A stretch of 64,000 nt of DNA. It comes from Aliidiomarina shirensis. Lineage in GTDB: Bacteria; Pseudomonadota; Gammaproteobacteria; Enterobacterales; Alteromonadaceae. The notes under the pieces are model-generated. The model did not search any database and was not told the origin of the DNA. It saw nothing but the letters and a program-made list of their open reading frames with translations. Positions 8,537 to 17,969 of this stretch are shown here, one piece after another. The DNA lies in NCBI RefSeq assembly GCF_003987345.1, contig NZ_PIPP01000002.1, positions 62,001-126,000 of the forward strand. The letters run 5' to 3'. Both the position numbers and the translations under genes were made by a program. Positions within the stretch are counted from its first letter, which is position 1. Each line of letters starts with the position of its first letter.

Positions 8537-10192
8537 TTAATTATCACGTAGTTCCCGACGCAGAATTTTACCAACATTAGTTTTTGGTAATTCATCACGG
8601 AACTCTACAAGTTTTGGTACTTTGTAAGCGGTAAGGTTTTCGCGGCAATAATCAATTAGCTCTTTTTCTGCAAGCGATTGATCTTTCTTCACCACTACAA
8701 TTTTAACAACTTCGCCCGAGGCTTCGTGCTCAACACCCACAGCCGCTACTTCCAATACTTTCGGATGGCTCGCCACCACATCTTCGATTTCATTTGGGTA
8801 TACGTTAAAGCCCGATACCAAAATCATATCTTTTTTGCGGTCTACGATACGGAAGAAACCATGTTCATCCATAGTCCCCATATCACCAGTCGCGAACCAA
8901 CCGTCTTTTATGGCGTTATCCGTATCTTCTTGGCGGCCTAAATAACCCGCCATTACTTGCGGGCCTTTCGCCCAAATCTCACCGGTTTCGCCTTGCGGTA
9001 CTTCTTTGCCATCTTCATCCACAATAATTACGTCGGTTGAAGGCAAAGGAATACCAATGCTGCCAGTATAATGCTCGATATCAAATGGGTTTGCAGTCAC
9101 CACCGGCGAACATTCCGTTAGGCCATAGCCTTCCAACAATGCCGAACCCGTAACTTTTTCCCAGTTTTCAGCGACAGCGCGCTGCACAGCCATACCGCCG
9201 CCTAACGCAATTTTCAGATGTGAAAAATCGAGATCTTTGAAACCTGGCGTATGTAACAAGCCATTGAACAACGTATTTACGCCCGAGATCATGGTGAACT
9301 TGTGCTTACTCAGTTCTTTAACAAACGCCGGCATATCACGTGGGTTAGTAATCAAGATATTTTTGCCACCAAACTTCAGGAAAGCTAGGCAGTTCGCCGT
9401 TAACGCGAAAATATGATAAAGCGGTAATGCGGTAATCACTACTTCTTTGCCATCGGTTAAACGCGGCAAAATGAAGGCTGAGATTTGATCTAAATTAGCC
9501 ACCATATTCCGGTGCGTTAGCATTGCGCCTTTGGAAACACCTGTGGTACCACCGGTATACTGTAAGAATGCTAATGCATCACCGGCAATTTCTGGCCGCG
9601 TATAGGTTTTCTTACTGCCAATACTCAAGGTTTCATTGAATTCAACGGTGTTGCTCAGGCTATATGCTGGCACCATTTTCTTCACGTACTTCACTACGAA
9701 GTTAACAATCCAGCGCTTTGGAACCGGCAACATATCGCCAATACCCGTCAAAATAACCTTATCGAGCTTCACGTCTTTCTCAATCTTAGCTAGGGTTTCT
9801 GCGAAGTTCTTGAGAATAACAATGGCTTTGGTTTTCGAATCATTCAACTGATGCTTTAATTCGCGGGCGGTATACAGTGGATTCACATTTACCACTGTCA
9901 TGCCTGCACGCAAAATACCAAACAAAGCAACAGGATATTGCAGAAGGTTAGGCATCATGACGGCAACTGGATCGCCTTTCTTAAGGCCTAATCCTTGCAA
10001 ATACGCAGCAAACTGCTCTGTTAGTTTGTCCAACTCACCATAGGTAATTTCATGGTCCATGTTGCTGAACGCCGGAGAATCTTTATATTTCTTTACGCTC
10101 TCTTCAAAAATATCAACCAAAGATGCGTAATGATCCGGATCGATTTCCGTCGGAACCCCGTTTGGATAACGTTTTAACCAAATCTTTTCCAC
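8537..10192 (-). CDS. fadD: long-chain-fatty-acid--CoA ligase FadD
   Basis: A 551-residue AMP-forming acyl-CoA synthetase. The ATP/AMP motif [16 protein letters not shown], the [11 protein letters not shown] motif and the FACS signature region ending [21 protein letters not shown] are all present, and a C-terminal lysine lies in [12 protein letters not shown]. The length and sequence fit FadD, which activates imported fatty acids at the inner membrane. A FadR-type operator sits 53-69 bp upstream of the start, so repression by FadR in the absence of fatty acid is expected. It is the first gene before rnd. Confidence 0.96.
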   Translation of the reverse strand: MEKIWLKRYPNGVPTEIDPDHYASLVDIFEESVKKYKDSPAFSNMDHEITYGELDKLTEQFAAYLQGLGLKKGDPVAVMMPNLLQYPVALFGILRAGMTVVNVNPLYTARELKHQLNDSKTKAIVILKNFAETLAKIEKDVKLDKVILTGIGDMLPVPKRWIVNFVVKYVKKMVPAYSLSNTVEFNETLSIGSKKTYTRPEIAGDALAFLQYTGGTTGVSKGAMLTHRNMVANLDQISAFILPRLTDGKEVVITALPLYHIFALTANCLAFLKFGGKNILITNPRDMPAFVKELSKHKFTMISGVNTLFNGLLHTPGFKDLDFSHLKIALGGGMAVQRAVAENWEKVTGSALLEGYGLTECSPVVTANPFDIEHYTGSIGIPLPSTDVIIVDEDGKEVPQGETGEIWAKGPQVMAGYLGRQEDTDNAIKDGWFATGDMGTMDEHGFFRIVDRKKDMILVSGFNVYPNEIEDVVASHPKVLEVAAVGVEHEASGEVVKIVVVKKDQSLAEKELIDYCRENLTAYKVPKLVEFRDELPKTNVGKILRRELRDN

Positions 10193-10244
10193 CGTGAATG
10201 CTCCTGATTAGCTATTATTCTTAAAATTAAAAACGCGTAATATT

Positions 10245-10261
10245 CGCATATCAGACCAGTT
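10245..10261. promoter_or_regulatory. candidate FadR operator upstream of fadD
   Basis: On the minus strand the site reads AACTGGTCTGATATGCG: a perfect left half of the FadR consensus (AACTGGTCnGA) with a degenerate right half, very like the known fadD operators of enteric bacteria. It lies about 53-69 bp before the fadD start codon, where repression would work. Confidence 0.6.
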
Positions 10262-10327
10262 GTTCCTAGCGCTTATCTCGATTTTATCTGCATTTTTAGC
10301 ACGATTTCCCCGAAATACATCGCGAAT

Positions 10328-11161
10328 TCAATCTAGTCTGTTTATTAATTGCGCTACCCGCTCTGGCTGTTGCATGTGCACATGATGCCCCCCAGACAAG
10401 GTATGAACCTCTAATTGCGGAACATGTTTTCGCCATGCAGCCACAGCTTTCAATAAATCTTTGCTACCCGTGTCACCTAAAATTAACTGCACTGGGCATG
10501 CGATATGTTTCAACATATCGGTAGCATTGGCTTCTGTAAAGCGAATTGGTGATGCCAATCGAACTCTTGGATCGATGCGCCACGTTACACCAGACGCTAC
10601 GGTTTCTAAATTACGTTCAATAATTAAACGTGCTAAATCTTCGCTTAGTTCACTTTTCTCAGCTCTTAACTTTACTAAGCGTGCACTATTAGAGTACACC
10701 GGTGCGGTTTTATCGGCCAGTCGCTTGCGCTCAAAAATAGCTTTACTGAGATGTTCAACCACATCCCCTTGCGTACTAATATAGAGCCCGAATGCTTCTA
10801 TCAAGGTTAACTTGCTCACACGCTCAGGGCAAATACTCGCCACCAGTTGGGCTACATAGCCTCCCATACTGTGCCCTACTAGATGCAAATCGTGCACATC
10901 TTCTTGTTCAAGAAAGGCCACCACATCAGCAACGTACTCGGTAAAGTAGTACCAACCCCCGTTAGGTCTATGGCCTGAATGGCCGTGCCCGGGGAAATCG
11001 AGAAAACTGCGATGAAAATTATCGAGATGAGGTTCTAGCGGCGCGAAGCTTTGAGCATTATCGAGCCACCCGTGTAAACCAAGTAGTTTTGGAAACGACT
11101 GCGGGCCCGATTTAAGGCCCGCAAGTTCGATATGTGGAAGTTTAGTAGTAAACGGCTTCAT
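10328..11161 (-). CDS. alpha/beta-hydrolase fold protein
   Basis: A 277-residue soluble hydrolase with HGWLDNAQSF (oxyanion region), the nucleophile elbow LVGHSMGGYV, an Asp in LILGDTGSKD and the catalytic His in SGGHHVHMQQPE. It resembles the epoxide hydrolase/haloalkane dehalogenase/MhpC branch, close to proteins often annotated as serine hydrolase-like (SERHL). The substrate cannot be told. Its ATG overlaps the stop of the slp gene (ATGA), so the two are translationally coupled. The place between slp and fadD interrupts the E. coli order. Confidence 0.85.
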   Translation of the reverse strand: MKPFTTKLPHIELAGLKSGPQSFPKLLGLHGWLDNAQSFAPLEPHLDNFHRSFLDFPGHGHSGHRPNGGWYYFTEYVADVVAFLEQEDVHDLHLVGHSMGGYVAQLVASICPERVSKLTLIEAFGLYISTQGDVVEHLSKAIFERKRLADKTAPVYSNSARLVKLRAEKSELSEDLARLIIERNLETVASGVTWRIDPRVRLASPIRFTEANATDMLKHIACPVQLILGDTGSKDLLKAVAAWRKHVPQLEVHTLSGGHHVHMQQPERVAQLINRLD

Positions 11162-11871
11162 TCAATAATAAGCCGCTCAGCACGATCAACTGGCGGTTGG
11201 CGTGGTTCACTACGTTGACGTGGCGGCTCACTTGGCTGCTGGCTTGGTGGGCGCTGATTATCACCGCGATTAGGCCGGCCACCATCTTGATTTACCCCAC
11301 CATGCGGAAAATAATGGTACGGGTAGTAGTGATACGGGTGCACCCGATAAGGGCCAACACCGTATAGATAATTCCGGTAGCGTGGAGAATAAATATCGTA
11401 ACGCCAATCATCAACACGTGGTGCTTCTTCGCGCCATAGCTCAACACCACTCGCTTGCACCACTGGGAACTCATAAACGTACTCACCGATCATGCCAGCT
11501 TCAGTTTCCGTGTATGCACCAAGCACAGTGATCATTCGCCCTTTGGCATAGACTTCAGGATCAGCAAATCCATCAACCACAACGCGGAAACGACCATAGG
11601 TTTCATCATTCGATTGCGGCCGGCCAAAACTACGGAGTGCGAAGCCAACCACCTCAATTTCTGAGTTATTTTCACGATTTCGCACTTCAGCAATAATGCC
11701 GCCCCAGCGCACTTGCTCGCCAAGTGTTGCTTCCGGCGCAGCGCGAACTTGCTCGAAGGTTGTTAATTCACTGCCATCGCCACGCACCGATTGGGGTATT
11801 TGCGAAGCGCACCCCGTTAGCGTGAGCGCTAAAATGAATACAGACAAACCAAATAATACAGGCTTTTTCAT
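11158..11871 (-). CDS. Slp-family outer membrane lipoprotein
   Basis: A lipoprotein of 237 residues. From the chosen ATG the signal peptide ends in a lipobox LTGC (Cys21). The mature protein contains the Slp/YeaY region (VRAAPEATLGEQVRWGGIIAEV...). The C-terminus is Tyr/His-rich, then Pro/Arg/Gln-rich and probably disordered. I chose 11871 over an in-frame start 72 bases upstream because a strong GAGGAAAGTGAG ribosome site precedes it and the signal peptide then starts correctly (MKKPVLFG). The position between fadD and tsaB matches yeaY of E. coli. Function unknown; related Slp is starvation-inducible. Confidence 0.88.
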   Translation of the reverse strand: MKKPVLFGLSVFILALTLTGCASQIPQSVRGDGSELTTFEQVRAAPEATLGEQVRWGGIIAEVRNRENNSEIEVVGFALRSFGRPQSNDETYGRFRVVVDGFADPEVYAKGRMITVLGAYTETEAGMIGEYVYEFPVVQASGVELWREEAPRVDDWRYDIYSPRYRNYLYGVGPYRVHPYHYYPYHYFPHGGVNQDGGRPNRGDNQRPPSQQPSEPPRQRSEPRQPPVDRAERLIIE

Positions 11872-11952
11872 CTCACTTTCCTCAGTTATTCCGCCACAAC
11901 GGGGCGTGTAAACAACCTCGCATGAAGCGATTTCAATCGCCACCCCTGAGCT

Positions 11953-12657
11953 TTAAGAACGGCCGGGTAGCTTTTGCCACGTTACTTCGTTACGAACATA
12001 ATGAACATCAAAGTCTTCCGCTGCAACTGCCTTTCCATTTATTAAACGTTGTGTGGCGATGGGTAGCATATCTTCTGCATGCGGAAAACGAATGTCAGTA
12101 GGCGTAACCCTTGCTTCAGTGCCAAAGCGCGCGGCGAGAACTTCCGGATAAGTAACAAAGCCTGTACCTACCGTGAACCATTCATATTCAGCCGCTAATG
12201 CCTTTACGGTATCAGGTGCACATACAATTTCCTTGCCCTGCATAACCATCAGACCATGCTCTGCCAAACAGGTTCCAAAATACACCTCACCCATGCGCGC
12301 ATCAATCGCTGCTACCACCGCTTTCGCACCATGCAAACGCAATGCTTGCTGTGCCATGGCTTCTAGGCTGGACACTCCAATTAATGGAATATCTTGGCTA
12401 AACGCTAGCCCTTGCGCAATGCCTGCCGCAATACGAACCCCGGTAAAGCTACCCGGACCGCGACCAACCACGATAGCATCTAAATCAGCTAAGGTGATTT
12501 TGGCTTCAGCCAACACGTCCTGCACATACGGTAAAATTAAATCCGCATGCTTTCTTGGTGCTTCTTGGCCCCGAGTAATCAACTGCTGACCATCTGTATA
12601 CGCAACCGAACAATATTCGGTTGCGCTATCTATGGCGAGTAATCGCGAGCTATTCAT
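11953..12657 (-). CDS. tsaB: TsaB, tRNA threonylcarbamoyladenosine biosynthesis protein
   Basis: A 234-residue protein of the ASKHA fold: LAIDSATEYCSVAY at the N-terminus and VGRGPGSFTGVRIAAGIAQG, which identify TsaB (YeaZ). It acts with TsaD, TsaE and TsaC to make t6A37 on ANN-decoding tRNAs. It lacks the metal-binding histidines of TsaD, as usual. Its start overlaps the yoaA stop by four bases (ATGA), the same coupled order as E. coli. Confidence 0.95.
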   Translation of the reverse strand: MNSSRLLAIDSATEYCSVAYTDGQQLITRGQEAPRKHADLILPYVQDVLAEAKITLADLDAIVVGRGPGSFTGVRIAAGIAQGLAFSQDIPLIGVSSLEAMAQQALRLHGAKAVVAAIDARMGEVYFGTCLAEHGLMVMQGKEIVCAPDTVKALAAEYEWFTVGTGFVTYPEVLAARFGTEARVTPTDIRFPHAEDMLPIATQRLINGKAVAAEDFDVHYVRNEVTWQKLPGRS

Positions 12658-14621
12658 TCATCGTCTCCTGCAACCGCTTCCATGATCGGCACATCAGTGC
12701 CTTTTAATGCATCGGCCGCGGCTAAAAATTGTAAGGTTTTTGCTAAAGATCGGGTTCGGGCCATCGCCGGCAAGCTGCTCAAAAAAGTAGCGCCATAGCG
12801 TTTGGTAACAATACGGTTATCGCAAACAATCAAAACACCCCGATCGGTGACATCGCGAACCAAACGCCCTGCGCCTTGCTTCATAGCAATCACCGCTTGC
12901 GGTATTTGAATGCTGGCAAACGGATCACCACCGCGCATACGGCAATCTTCAACGCGTGCCTGCAATAGCGGTTCATCGGGCGAGGTAAACGGCAATTTAT
13001 CAATAATCACGCACGTTAGTGCATCGCCGCGCACATCAACTCCCTCCCAAAACGAGCTGGTTCCCAAAAGCACGCCATTGCCGGCTTCCACAAAGGTGCT
13101 TAATAATTCGCGCTTGCTACTTTGTCCTTGCACCATCAACGGCCGATCAATGGTATCCGTTAACGCCTGGGCCACTTTTTGCAGCATCCGGTGGCTGGTA
13201 AACAGCACAAATGTACCGCCTGGGTTTACCGCAATCACATCGCGGACAATGCTAATGAGCGCATCCGCCATTTGCGGCGCATGAGGTTCGGGCAAATAAC
13301 GCGGCAAACAAAGCATGGCTTGCTTAGCAAAATCAAATGGGCTATCCAGAATTAACGTTTTCGCATTCCCTAAACCTAAGCGCTCGCTAAAATAATCGAA
13401 CGAACCATCAACGGTAAGGGTTGCTGAGGTAAATACCCAACGCGCTTCCTGCTCTGCTAGTTGGCGGCCAAAAGGCTCAGCTACCGAGAGCGGTGTGCGG
13501 TGCACGGTCAAATGGCGTTGGCTGGTTTCATACCAATAGCTATAACCCGTTACCTGCGTATTCAAAAGGAGATCCCAACGCTTGCGAATTAAATCTAAGC
13601 GTTCAAAACACTGATCCAAATCCTTATCGCGCCCTACCAAATTTTTGCAAATGGCCTGCGCTCTACTAATCAGCTCTGCTAAATGGGTACTCGCTTTCGC
13701 ACGTTCATCTTGATTCAAGGCATCACGCCAGTTCCCACGCTCTGGATCCATGGGGAAATTCAAACGTAAATCTCGCGCTGCGCGCTCAAGCTGATCTGCT
13801 ATTTGCGATAGTGATTTAGCATCGCGCACCACGGTTTTATAAAGAAATTGCAGATCTTTACACAAATCCACCAAACCGCGTGTGGAAACGGTGTCACTGA
13901 AATATTGGCTCGCAATATCGGGTAATTGGTGCGCTTCATCGAACACCACCATATCGGCCGCGGGAATCAGTTCGCCAAAGCCAGTATCTTTCAATACCAA
14001 ATCAGCACAAAATAAATGGTGATTCACCACCACAATATCGGCCTCTAATGCTTCTTTCCGAGCTTTCACTAAGTAACAATCTTCGTACTGGGGGCAATCA
14101 CGCCCGAGGCAGTTGTCGATAGTGCTGGTTACCCGCGGAATAACGGGCGCATCTTCCGGTAACGAGGCTAATTCACCTAAATCACCGCTTCGCGTGCGGT
14201 TCGCCCAATCACGCACTTCCTGCAATTGCGCAAGCACCGTGCTATCCGCATCTTCCGGATGCTTAATCGATTGTTCAAGCCGATTTAAACATAAGTAATT
14301 GGAGCGGCCCTTCAGTAACGCGGCTACGGCTTGTGGTGCCAACGCATCGCGGAGCTGGGGTAAATCCCGATGAAATAACTGTTCTTGTAAATTCCGAGTT
14401 CCGGTTGAAAGGATAACTTTACCGCCACGTAAAAGCGCAGGTGCTAAATAGGCAAACGTTTTACCCGTGCCTGTTTCCGCTTCCACCACAAGTTGATCCC
14501 CAGCCTTGCTAAGCGATTCAATCGCAGCGGCCATTTTCTGCTGAGCGGGGCGGGGTTGGAAGCCTGGAAGCGATTTACTTAACGCGCCACCAGATGTAAA
14601 AACTGCGGTTACCTCTGACAT
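12654..14621 (-). CDS. yoaA: YoaA, DinG/XPD-family ATP-dependent DNA helicase
   Basis: A 655-residue superfamily 2 helicase. Walker A is EAETGTGKTFAYL, the DEAH box is VVFDEAHQLPDIA, and the late motifs are LGTSSFWEGVDVRG and QGAGRLVRD. Between motifs I and II lie cysteines (DNCLGRDCPQYEDCYL and an upstream Cys) consistent with the [4Fe-4S] cluster of XPD-like helicases. E. coli YoaA unwinds DNA at stalled forks together with HolC. The gene leads a run into tsaB and slp. Its start is only 63 bp from the start chosen for the divergent kinase gene. Confidence 0.93.
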   Translation of the reverse strand: MSEVTAVFTSGGALSKSLPGFQPRPAQQKMAAAIESLSKAGDQLVVEAETGTGKTFAYLAPALLRGGKVILSTGTRNLQEQLFHRDLPQLRDALAPQAVAALLKGRSNYLCLNRLEQSIKHPEDADSTVLAQLQEVRDWANRTRSGDLGELASLPEDAPVIPRVTSTIDNCLGRDCPQYEDCYLVKARKEALEADIVVVNHHLFCADLVLKDTGFGELIPAADMVVFDEAHQLPDIASQYFSDTVSTRGLVDLCKDLQFLYKTVVRDAKSLSQIADQLERAARDLRLNFPMDPERGNWRDALNQDERAKASTHLAELISRAQAICKNLVGRDKDLDQCFERLDLIRKRWDLLLNTQVTGYSYWYETSQRHLTVHRTPLSVAEPFGRQLAEQEARWVFTSATLTVDGSFDYFSERLGLGNAKTLILDSPFDFAKQAMLCLPRYLPEPHAPQMADALISIVRDVIAVNPGGTFVLFTSHRMLQKVAQALTDTIDRPLMVQGQSSKRELLSTFVEAGNGVLLGTSSFWEGVDVRGDALTCVIIDKLPFTSPDEPLLQARVEDCRMRGGDPFASIQIPQAVIAMKQGAGRLVRDVTDRGVLIVCDNRIVTKRYGATFLSSLPAMARTRSLAKTLQFLAAADALKGTDVPIMEAVAGDDE

Positions 14622-14684
14622 CCTTTCTTCCTTTACGTTATGCTTACGGCATTATTTCATAAGTTGCTTAGGATGCCGAATGTT

Positions 14685-16688
14685 ATGATGCGTCGGTTTT
14701 TGCTGATTCCTTTAATAATAGTGAGTTTGGCGCTCACCATAATGCCCGTTGGCAGCGCGGCTACACAGTTGAGTGCGCAAGCGAACGCACAAAATCGTAG
14801 CGCAATAAATGATCGTAGCGCAGAAATCACCCCGGAAGAGTTGCGCGCCGCCTATTTATCGAATGTGGTGCAGTACGTTACATGGCCCAACGAATCCGTG
14901 CGCCAGCAACTTACCATAGGTGTACTAGGCAATGAAGCGGTATATCAGCAACTCATTTCTGCACCCATTTTGCCGGTACGCGGGTTGCGTATCGATGTAG
15001 AGCTACTTACCCGACCAAACATGGCAAGTGATGTTGATATACTCTACATTGCACCCGGTGCCTCGCATCAACTGAATAGTGCGTTTAATGCCACGCGTTC
15101 ACGGCCTATTCTGGTGGTTAGCGAACATTCACCTGTGCGTGAAGAAATGATGATTAACTTGGTCAGTGGCAGCCAAAATCGCCTAGCATTCCAAGTGAAT
15201 AGCGATCGTATTCAAGATAGCGGCCTGCGCTCTACGCTCGATCTGCTAACCTTACGCGGCAATGAGCTTGAGCTTGCAGTATACGCGCGGCGGGCTTATC
15301 AACGGCTCGCGCAACTGCAAAGCGAACACCGAGAGCTGCAAGAAAACTTAACCACCACGCAAGATCAAAATAGCCAACTCCTGAGCCGAATTGAGGTATT
15401 AGAGCAAACCATTCGTGAGCGCGATAACGTATTGCGGGCGCAACAAGGCACGTTAGAAGATCGTGAGCAGGTAATGGAATCACAGCAATCCGCATTGCGG
15501 GATTTACTGAATGAGTTAGATCAGCAGCGCCAACAAATTCTCTTGCGTGAAGAGCAGCTGCGGCAAATTCAACAAACGTTACGGCAAAGTGAATCCTTGC
15601 TCGCTGCACAACAAACCGAACTCAATGAAAAAGAGCAACAGCTCCGGCAAAAGCAACTCGAAAGTGACGACCTCGCCGAACGGATTACCGCCAACCGCAA
15701 TGTACTTGCGGTACAACAGCAACAACTGCGTGATCAGCGGAATGCGCTCGATGAGCAGCTCGCGTTATTAGAATCTCGCGAGCGCACCATTGATCGGCAA
15801 CGATTATATTTGTGGGCTATTGGCGCCGCGTTTTTGATCGCCTTAATTCTGGCCTTCACCACCGTTGTTATGTTTTTGAATAAGAAAAAAACCGCAGGCC
15901 AACTCATGTTTGCTTTGGATGAATTACATGAGGCACAAGACAAACTGGTGGAATCAGAAAAAATGGCGGCGTTAGGGAATTTAGTAGCTGGGGTGGCGCA
16001 TGAAGTGAATACCCCGTTGGGTGTGGCTATTACCGGTACCAGCATGGTGAACGATAGAATTACCGTGCTAAAAGAGCACCTGACCCAAGGCAATTTAACC
16101 CGTGAGCAGCTTACAAATTTCTTAGATCGAAGCGCAGATTCGCTCAGCCTCACGCAAAAGAATCTATCACGGGTGGGTGCTTTGATTAGCAACTTCAAGC
16201 AAATTGCTGTGGATCAAATGGTGGCCGAACAACGTGAAATTGATTTGCGGGGCTATTTAGAAGAAGTAATGTCTACCCTTTCTATCGAGCTACGCCGAGC
16301 CGGTATCAATTATGAGATCAGTATCCCGAAAGATATTCGCATGGTTACCATTCCCGGTGCCATGGCGCAAATTATTACCAACCTCGTAACCAACTCGATT
16401 CGCCATGCCTTTAAAGAACCGGGCGGTGAATTACGCTTAGAAGCAGAATCGATTGAGGGCAACCAAATTCGCCTGAAGTTTATCGATAATGGTGCGGGAA
16501 TGAATAACGAAACGTTGACGCAAGTTTTCGATCCTTTCTTCACTACCAAGCGTAATGAAGGCGGAACAGGATTGGGGATGTCGATCGTATATAACTTGGT
16601 GCGGCAGAAATTGCGCGGCGATATCACCGTAAAAAGTGAGGAAGGTAAAGGCACCACCTTTATGCTGGTGTTACCGAAATCGTTGTAA
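14685..16688 (+). CDS. YfiR-domain sensor histidine kinase
   Basis: After a signal/first membrane segment, a periplasmic YfiR-like (DUF4154) domain is recognisable (LRAAYLSNVVQYVTWP ... VDILYIAPGASHQL ... RPILVVSEHSP). A Gln/Glu-rich coiled coil of about 180 residues follows, then a second transmembrane segment (WAIGAAFLIALILAFTTVV), a HisKA-type segment ALGNLVAGVAHEVNTPLG with the phospho-acceptor His, and a C-terminal HATPase domain (NLVTNSIRHAF, DNGAGM, GGTGLGMSIVYNLV). No HAMP, PAS or receiver domain is seen. The partner regulator is not adjacent. The frame is open from an ATG at 14640; I prefer 14685, which has an AGGA upstream and a more normal signal peptide. What YfiR senses here is unknown; related YfiR controls a diguanylate cyclase by redox or envelope stress. 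Confidence 0.82.
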   Translation: MMRRFLLIPLIIVSLALTIMPVGSAATQLSAQANAQNRSAINDRSAEITPEELRAAYLSNVVQYVTWPNESVRQQLTIGVLGNEAVYQQLISAPILPVRGLRIDVELLTRPNMASDVDILYIAPGASHQLNSAFNATRSRPILVVSEHSPVREEMMINLVSGSQNRLAFQVNSDRIQDSGLRSTLDLLTLRGNELELAVYARRAYQRLAQLQSEHRELQENLTTTQDQNSQLLSRIEVLEQTIRERDNVLRAQQGTLEDREQVMESQQSALRDLLNELDQQRQQILLREEQLRQIQQTLRQSESLLAAQQTELNEKEQQLRQKQLESDDLAERITANRNVLAVQQQQLRDQRNALDEQLALLESRERTIDRQRLYLWAIGAAFLIALILAFTTVVMFLNKKKTAGQLMFALDELHEAQDKLVESEKMAALGNLVAGVAHEVNTPLGVAITGTSMVNDRITVLKEHLTQGNLTREQLTNFLDRSADSLSLTQKNLSRVGALISNFKQIAVDQMVAEQREIDLRGYLEEVMSTLSIELRRAGINYEISIPKDIRMVTIPGAMAQIITNLVTNSIRHAFKEPGGELRLEAESIEGNQIRLKFIDNGAGMNNETLTQVFDPFFTTKRNEGGTGLGMSIVYNLVRQKLRGDITVKSEEGKGTTFMLVLPKSL

Positions 16689-16779
16689 ACGTGCTGAGGT
16701 TTGAAGAATATATAAGGGAACACTTGCATTTTTCTCTCAGCAACGTAAAATCCATACAACTTTACGAATTAATGCAGAA

Positions 16780-16808
16780 TTACAAGGTCAAAATGATGGT
16801 TTTATTAT
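16780..16808 (+). promoter_or_regulatory. candidate sigma70 promoter of the his operon
   Basis: TTACAA (16780-16785) and TATTAT (16803-16808) are separated by exactly 17 bp. A start near 16815 would leave only about 14 nt before the hisL start codon, short but containing its ribosome site (GCAGG at 16817-16821). The assignment is by pattern only. Confidence 0.4.
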
Positions 16809-16828
16809 ACAACTTTGCAGGCAACTTC

Positions 16829-16909
16829 ATGAGCGGCGCCAGTGCGTTAGCTGCATGTAGTGTGTGCGAAGCAGTAGCCACAAAACACCATCATCACCAT
16901 CCCATGTAA
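16829..16909 (+). CDS. hisL: HisL, his operon leader peptide
   Basis: A 26-codon frame just upstream of hisG with five consecutive histidine codons near its end (KHHHHHPM, then stop). E. coli HisL has seven in the same setting (FKHHHHHHHPD). A GCAGG ribosome site stands 8 bases before the ATG. The frame can be read further upstream, but the ribosome site and the short length typical of leaders point to 16829. It is followed directly by alternative RNA hairpins and a terminator. The peptide itself is not expected to have a function; ribosome stalling at the His codons reports low charged tRNA-His. Confidence 0.9.
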   Translation: MSGASALAACSVCEAVATKHHHHHPM

Positions 16910-16910
16910 C

Positions 16911-17008
16911 GGCCTTCTGCTGTAATGGGAGGTCCGTTTTTTCACGGTACCTTCCAAGTTAAATAAGCTGCAAGCCCCGGAAGCGTACCTTACCGGGGCT
17001 TTTTCTTT
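16911..17008 (+). promoter_or_regulatory. his attenuator: pause hairpin, antiterminator and terminator
   Basis: Three hairpins can be drawn. (1) Right after the leader stop, GGCCTTC (16911-16917) pairs with GGGAGGTCC (16927-16935, one bulge); TCCCAT inside the leader (16900-16905) can alternatively pair with ATGGGA (16925-16930). (2) Antiterminator: GGTACCTTCC (16946-16955) pairs with GGAAGCGTACC (16979-16989, one bulged C). (3) Terminator: AAGCCCCGG (16972-16980) pairs with CCGGGGCTT (16993-17001), followed by a T-rich run. Hairpins 2 and 3 share bases and exclude each other, the classic attenuation logic. Confidence 0.85.
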
Positions 17009-17072
17009 GTGTTTTTTGAAACTGATAACACGAGCAACCAAATTTAAATTTAGAACTGAAAGGATAAATAGA

Positions 17073-17969
17073 ATGAGCAACGAACGCCTAACAATCGCCG
17101 TACAGAAATCAGGCCGCTTGAGTAAAGAATCAATGAAATTACTAGAAGCGTGCGGTGTGAAATTCAATATCCACGAAGCGCGCTTAATGGCCCACAGCAC
17201 CAGCCACCCGGTTGATTTGCTACGGGTTCGCGATGACGATATCCCAGGCCTAGTCATGGACGGCGTAGTTGACCTTGGGTTAATTGGTGAAAACGTTTTA
17301 GAAGAAGAGCGCCTTGAGCGTGTGATCAAGCAGCAACCCAGCGGTTTTAGTTCTTTGCGCCGCCTTGATTTCGGTTTCTGCCGCTTGAGCGTAGCGGTGC
17401 CAAAAGAAGAGAAGTATGAAGGCTTGCAAAGCTTAGCCGGTAAGAAAATTGCCACTACATACCCACGTTTATTAGAAAGCTACCTTGAGAAACAAGGCAT
17501 TAAAGCGCGCACGGTAATGCTCACCGGCTCGGTTGAAGTTGCGCCACGCGCAGGCTTAGCCGATGCGATTTGTGATTTAGTATCTACCGGTGCCACACTT
17601 GAAGCGAATGGCTTGGTTGAAGAAGAAGTTATTTTCCGTTCACAGGTACAACTGATTCAGCGCGAAGAAGCGTTAAGCACTGAGAAACAAGAGCTGGTGA
17701 ATAAACTTCTCGCGCGCCTTGATGGTGTGCAACTGGCTAAAGAAAGCAAATACATCATGCTGCACGCGCCGAAAGATAAGTTAAAAGAAGTGGAAGCCAT
17801 TTTGCCAGGAGCCGAGCGCCCTACCATCCTTCCGTTGAGCCACAGCGATACTCAGGTTGCCGTGCACGTTGTCAGCACTGAAAACCTATTTTGGGAAACC
17901 ATGGAGCAACTGAAAGCACTCGGTTGTAGCTCCATATTAGTGATGCCAATTGAAAAAATGATGGGATAA
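17073..17969 (+). CDS. hisG: HisG, ATP phosphoribosyltransferase (long form)
   Basis: A 298-residue first enzyme of histidine synthesis, joining ATP and PRPP. Motifs: [15 protein letters not shown] at the N-terminus, [14 protein letters not shown], and the PRPP loop [18 protein letters not shown]. Residues about 225-298 form the C-terminal regulatory domain ([21 protein letters not shown]) of the long, His-feedback-inhibited form, so no HisZ is needed. The start at 17073 has AAGGATAAATAGA upstream; an open extension into the attenuator region is not used. First structural gene after the leader. Confidence 0.97.
   Translation: MSNERLTIAVQKSGRLSKESMKLLEACGVKFNIHEARLMAHSTSHPVDLLRVRDDDIPGLVMDGVVDLGLIGENVLEEERLERVIKQQPSGFSSLRRLDFGFCRLSVAVPKEEKYEGLQSLAGKKIATTYPRLLESYLEKQGIKARTVMLTGSVEVAPRAGLADAICDLVSTGATLEANGLVEEEVIFRSQVQLIQREEALSTEKQELVNKLLARLDGVQLAKESKYIMLHAPKDKLKEVEAILPGAERPTILPLSHSDTQVAVHVVSTENLFWETMEQLKALGCSSILVMPIEKMMG

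Noticed and set aside
16691-16828. Upstream extension of the his leader frame
   Set aside because: It would include the presumed promoter; a ribosome site directly before 16829 and the small size of known leaders speak for the short form.
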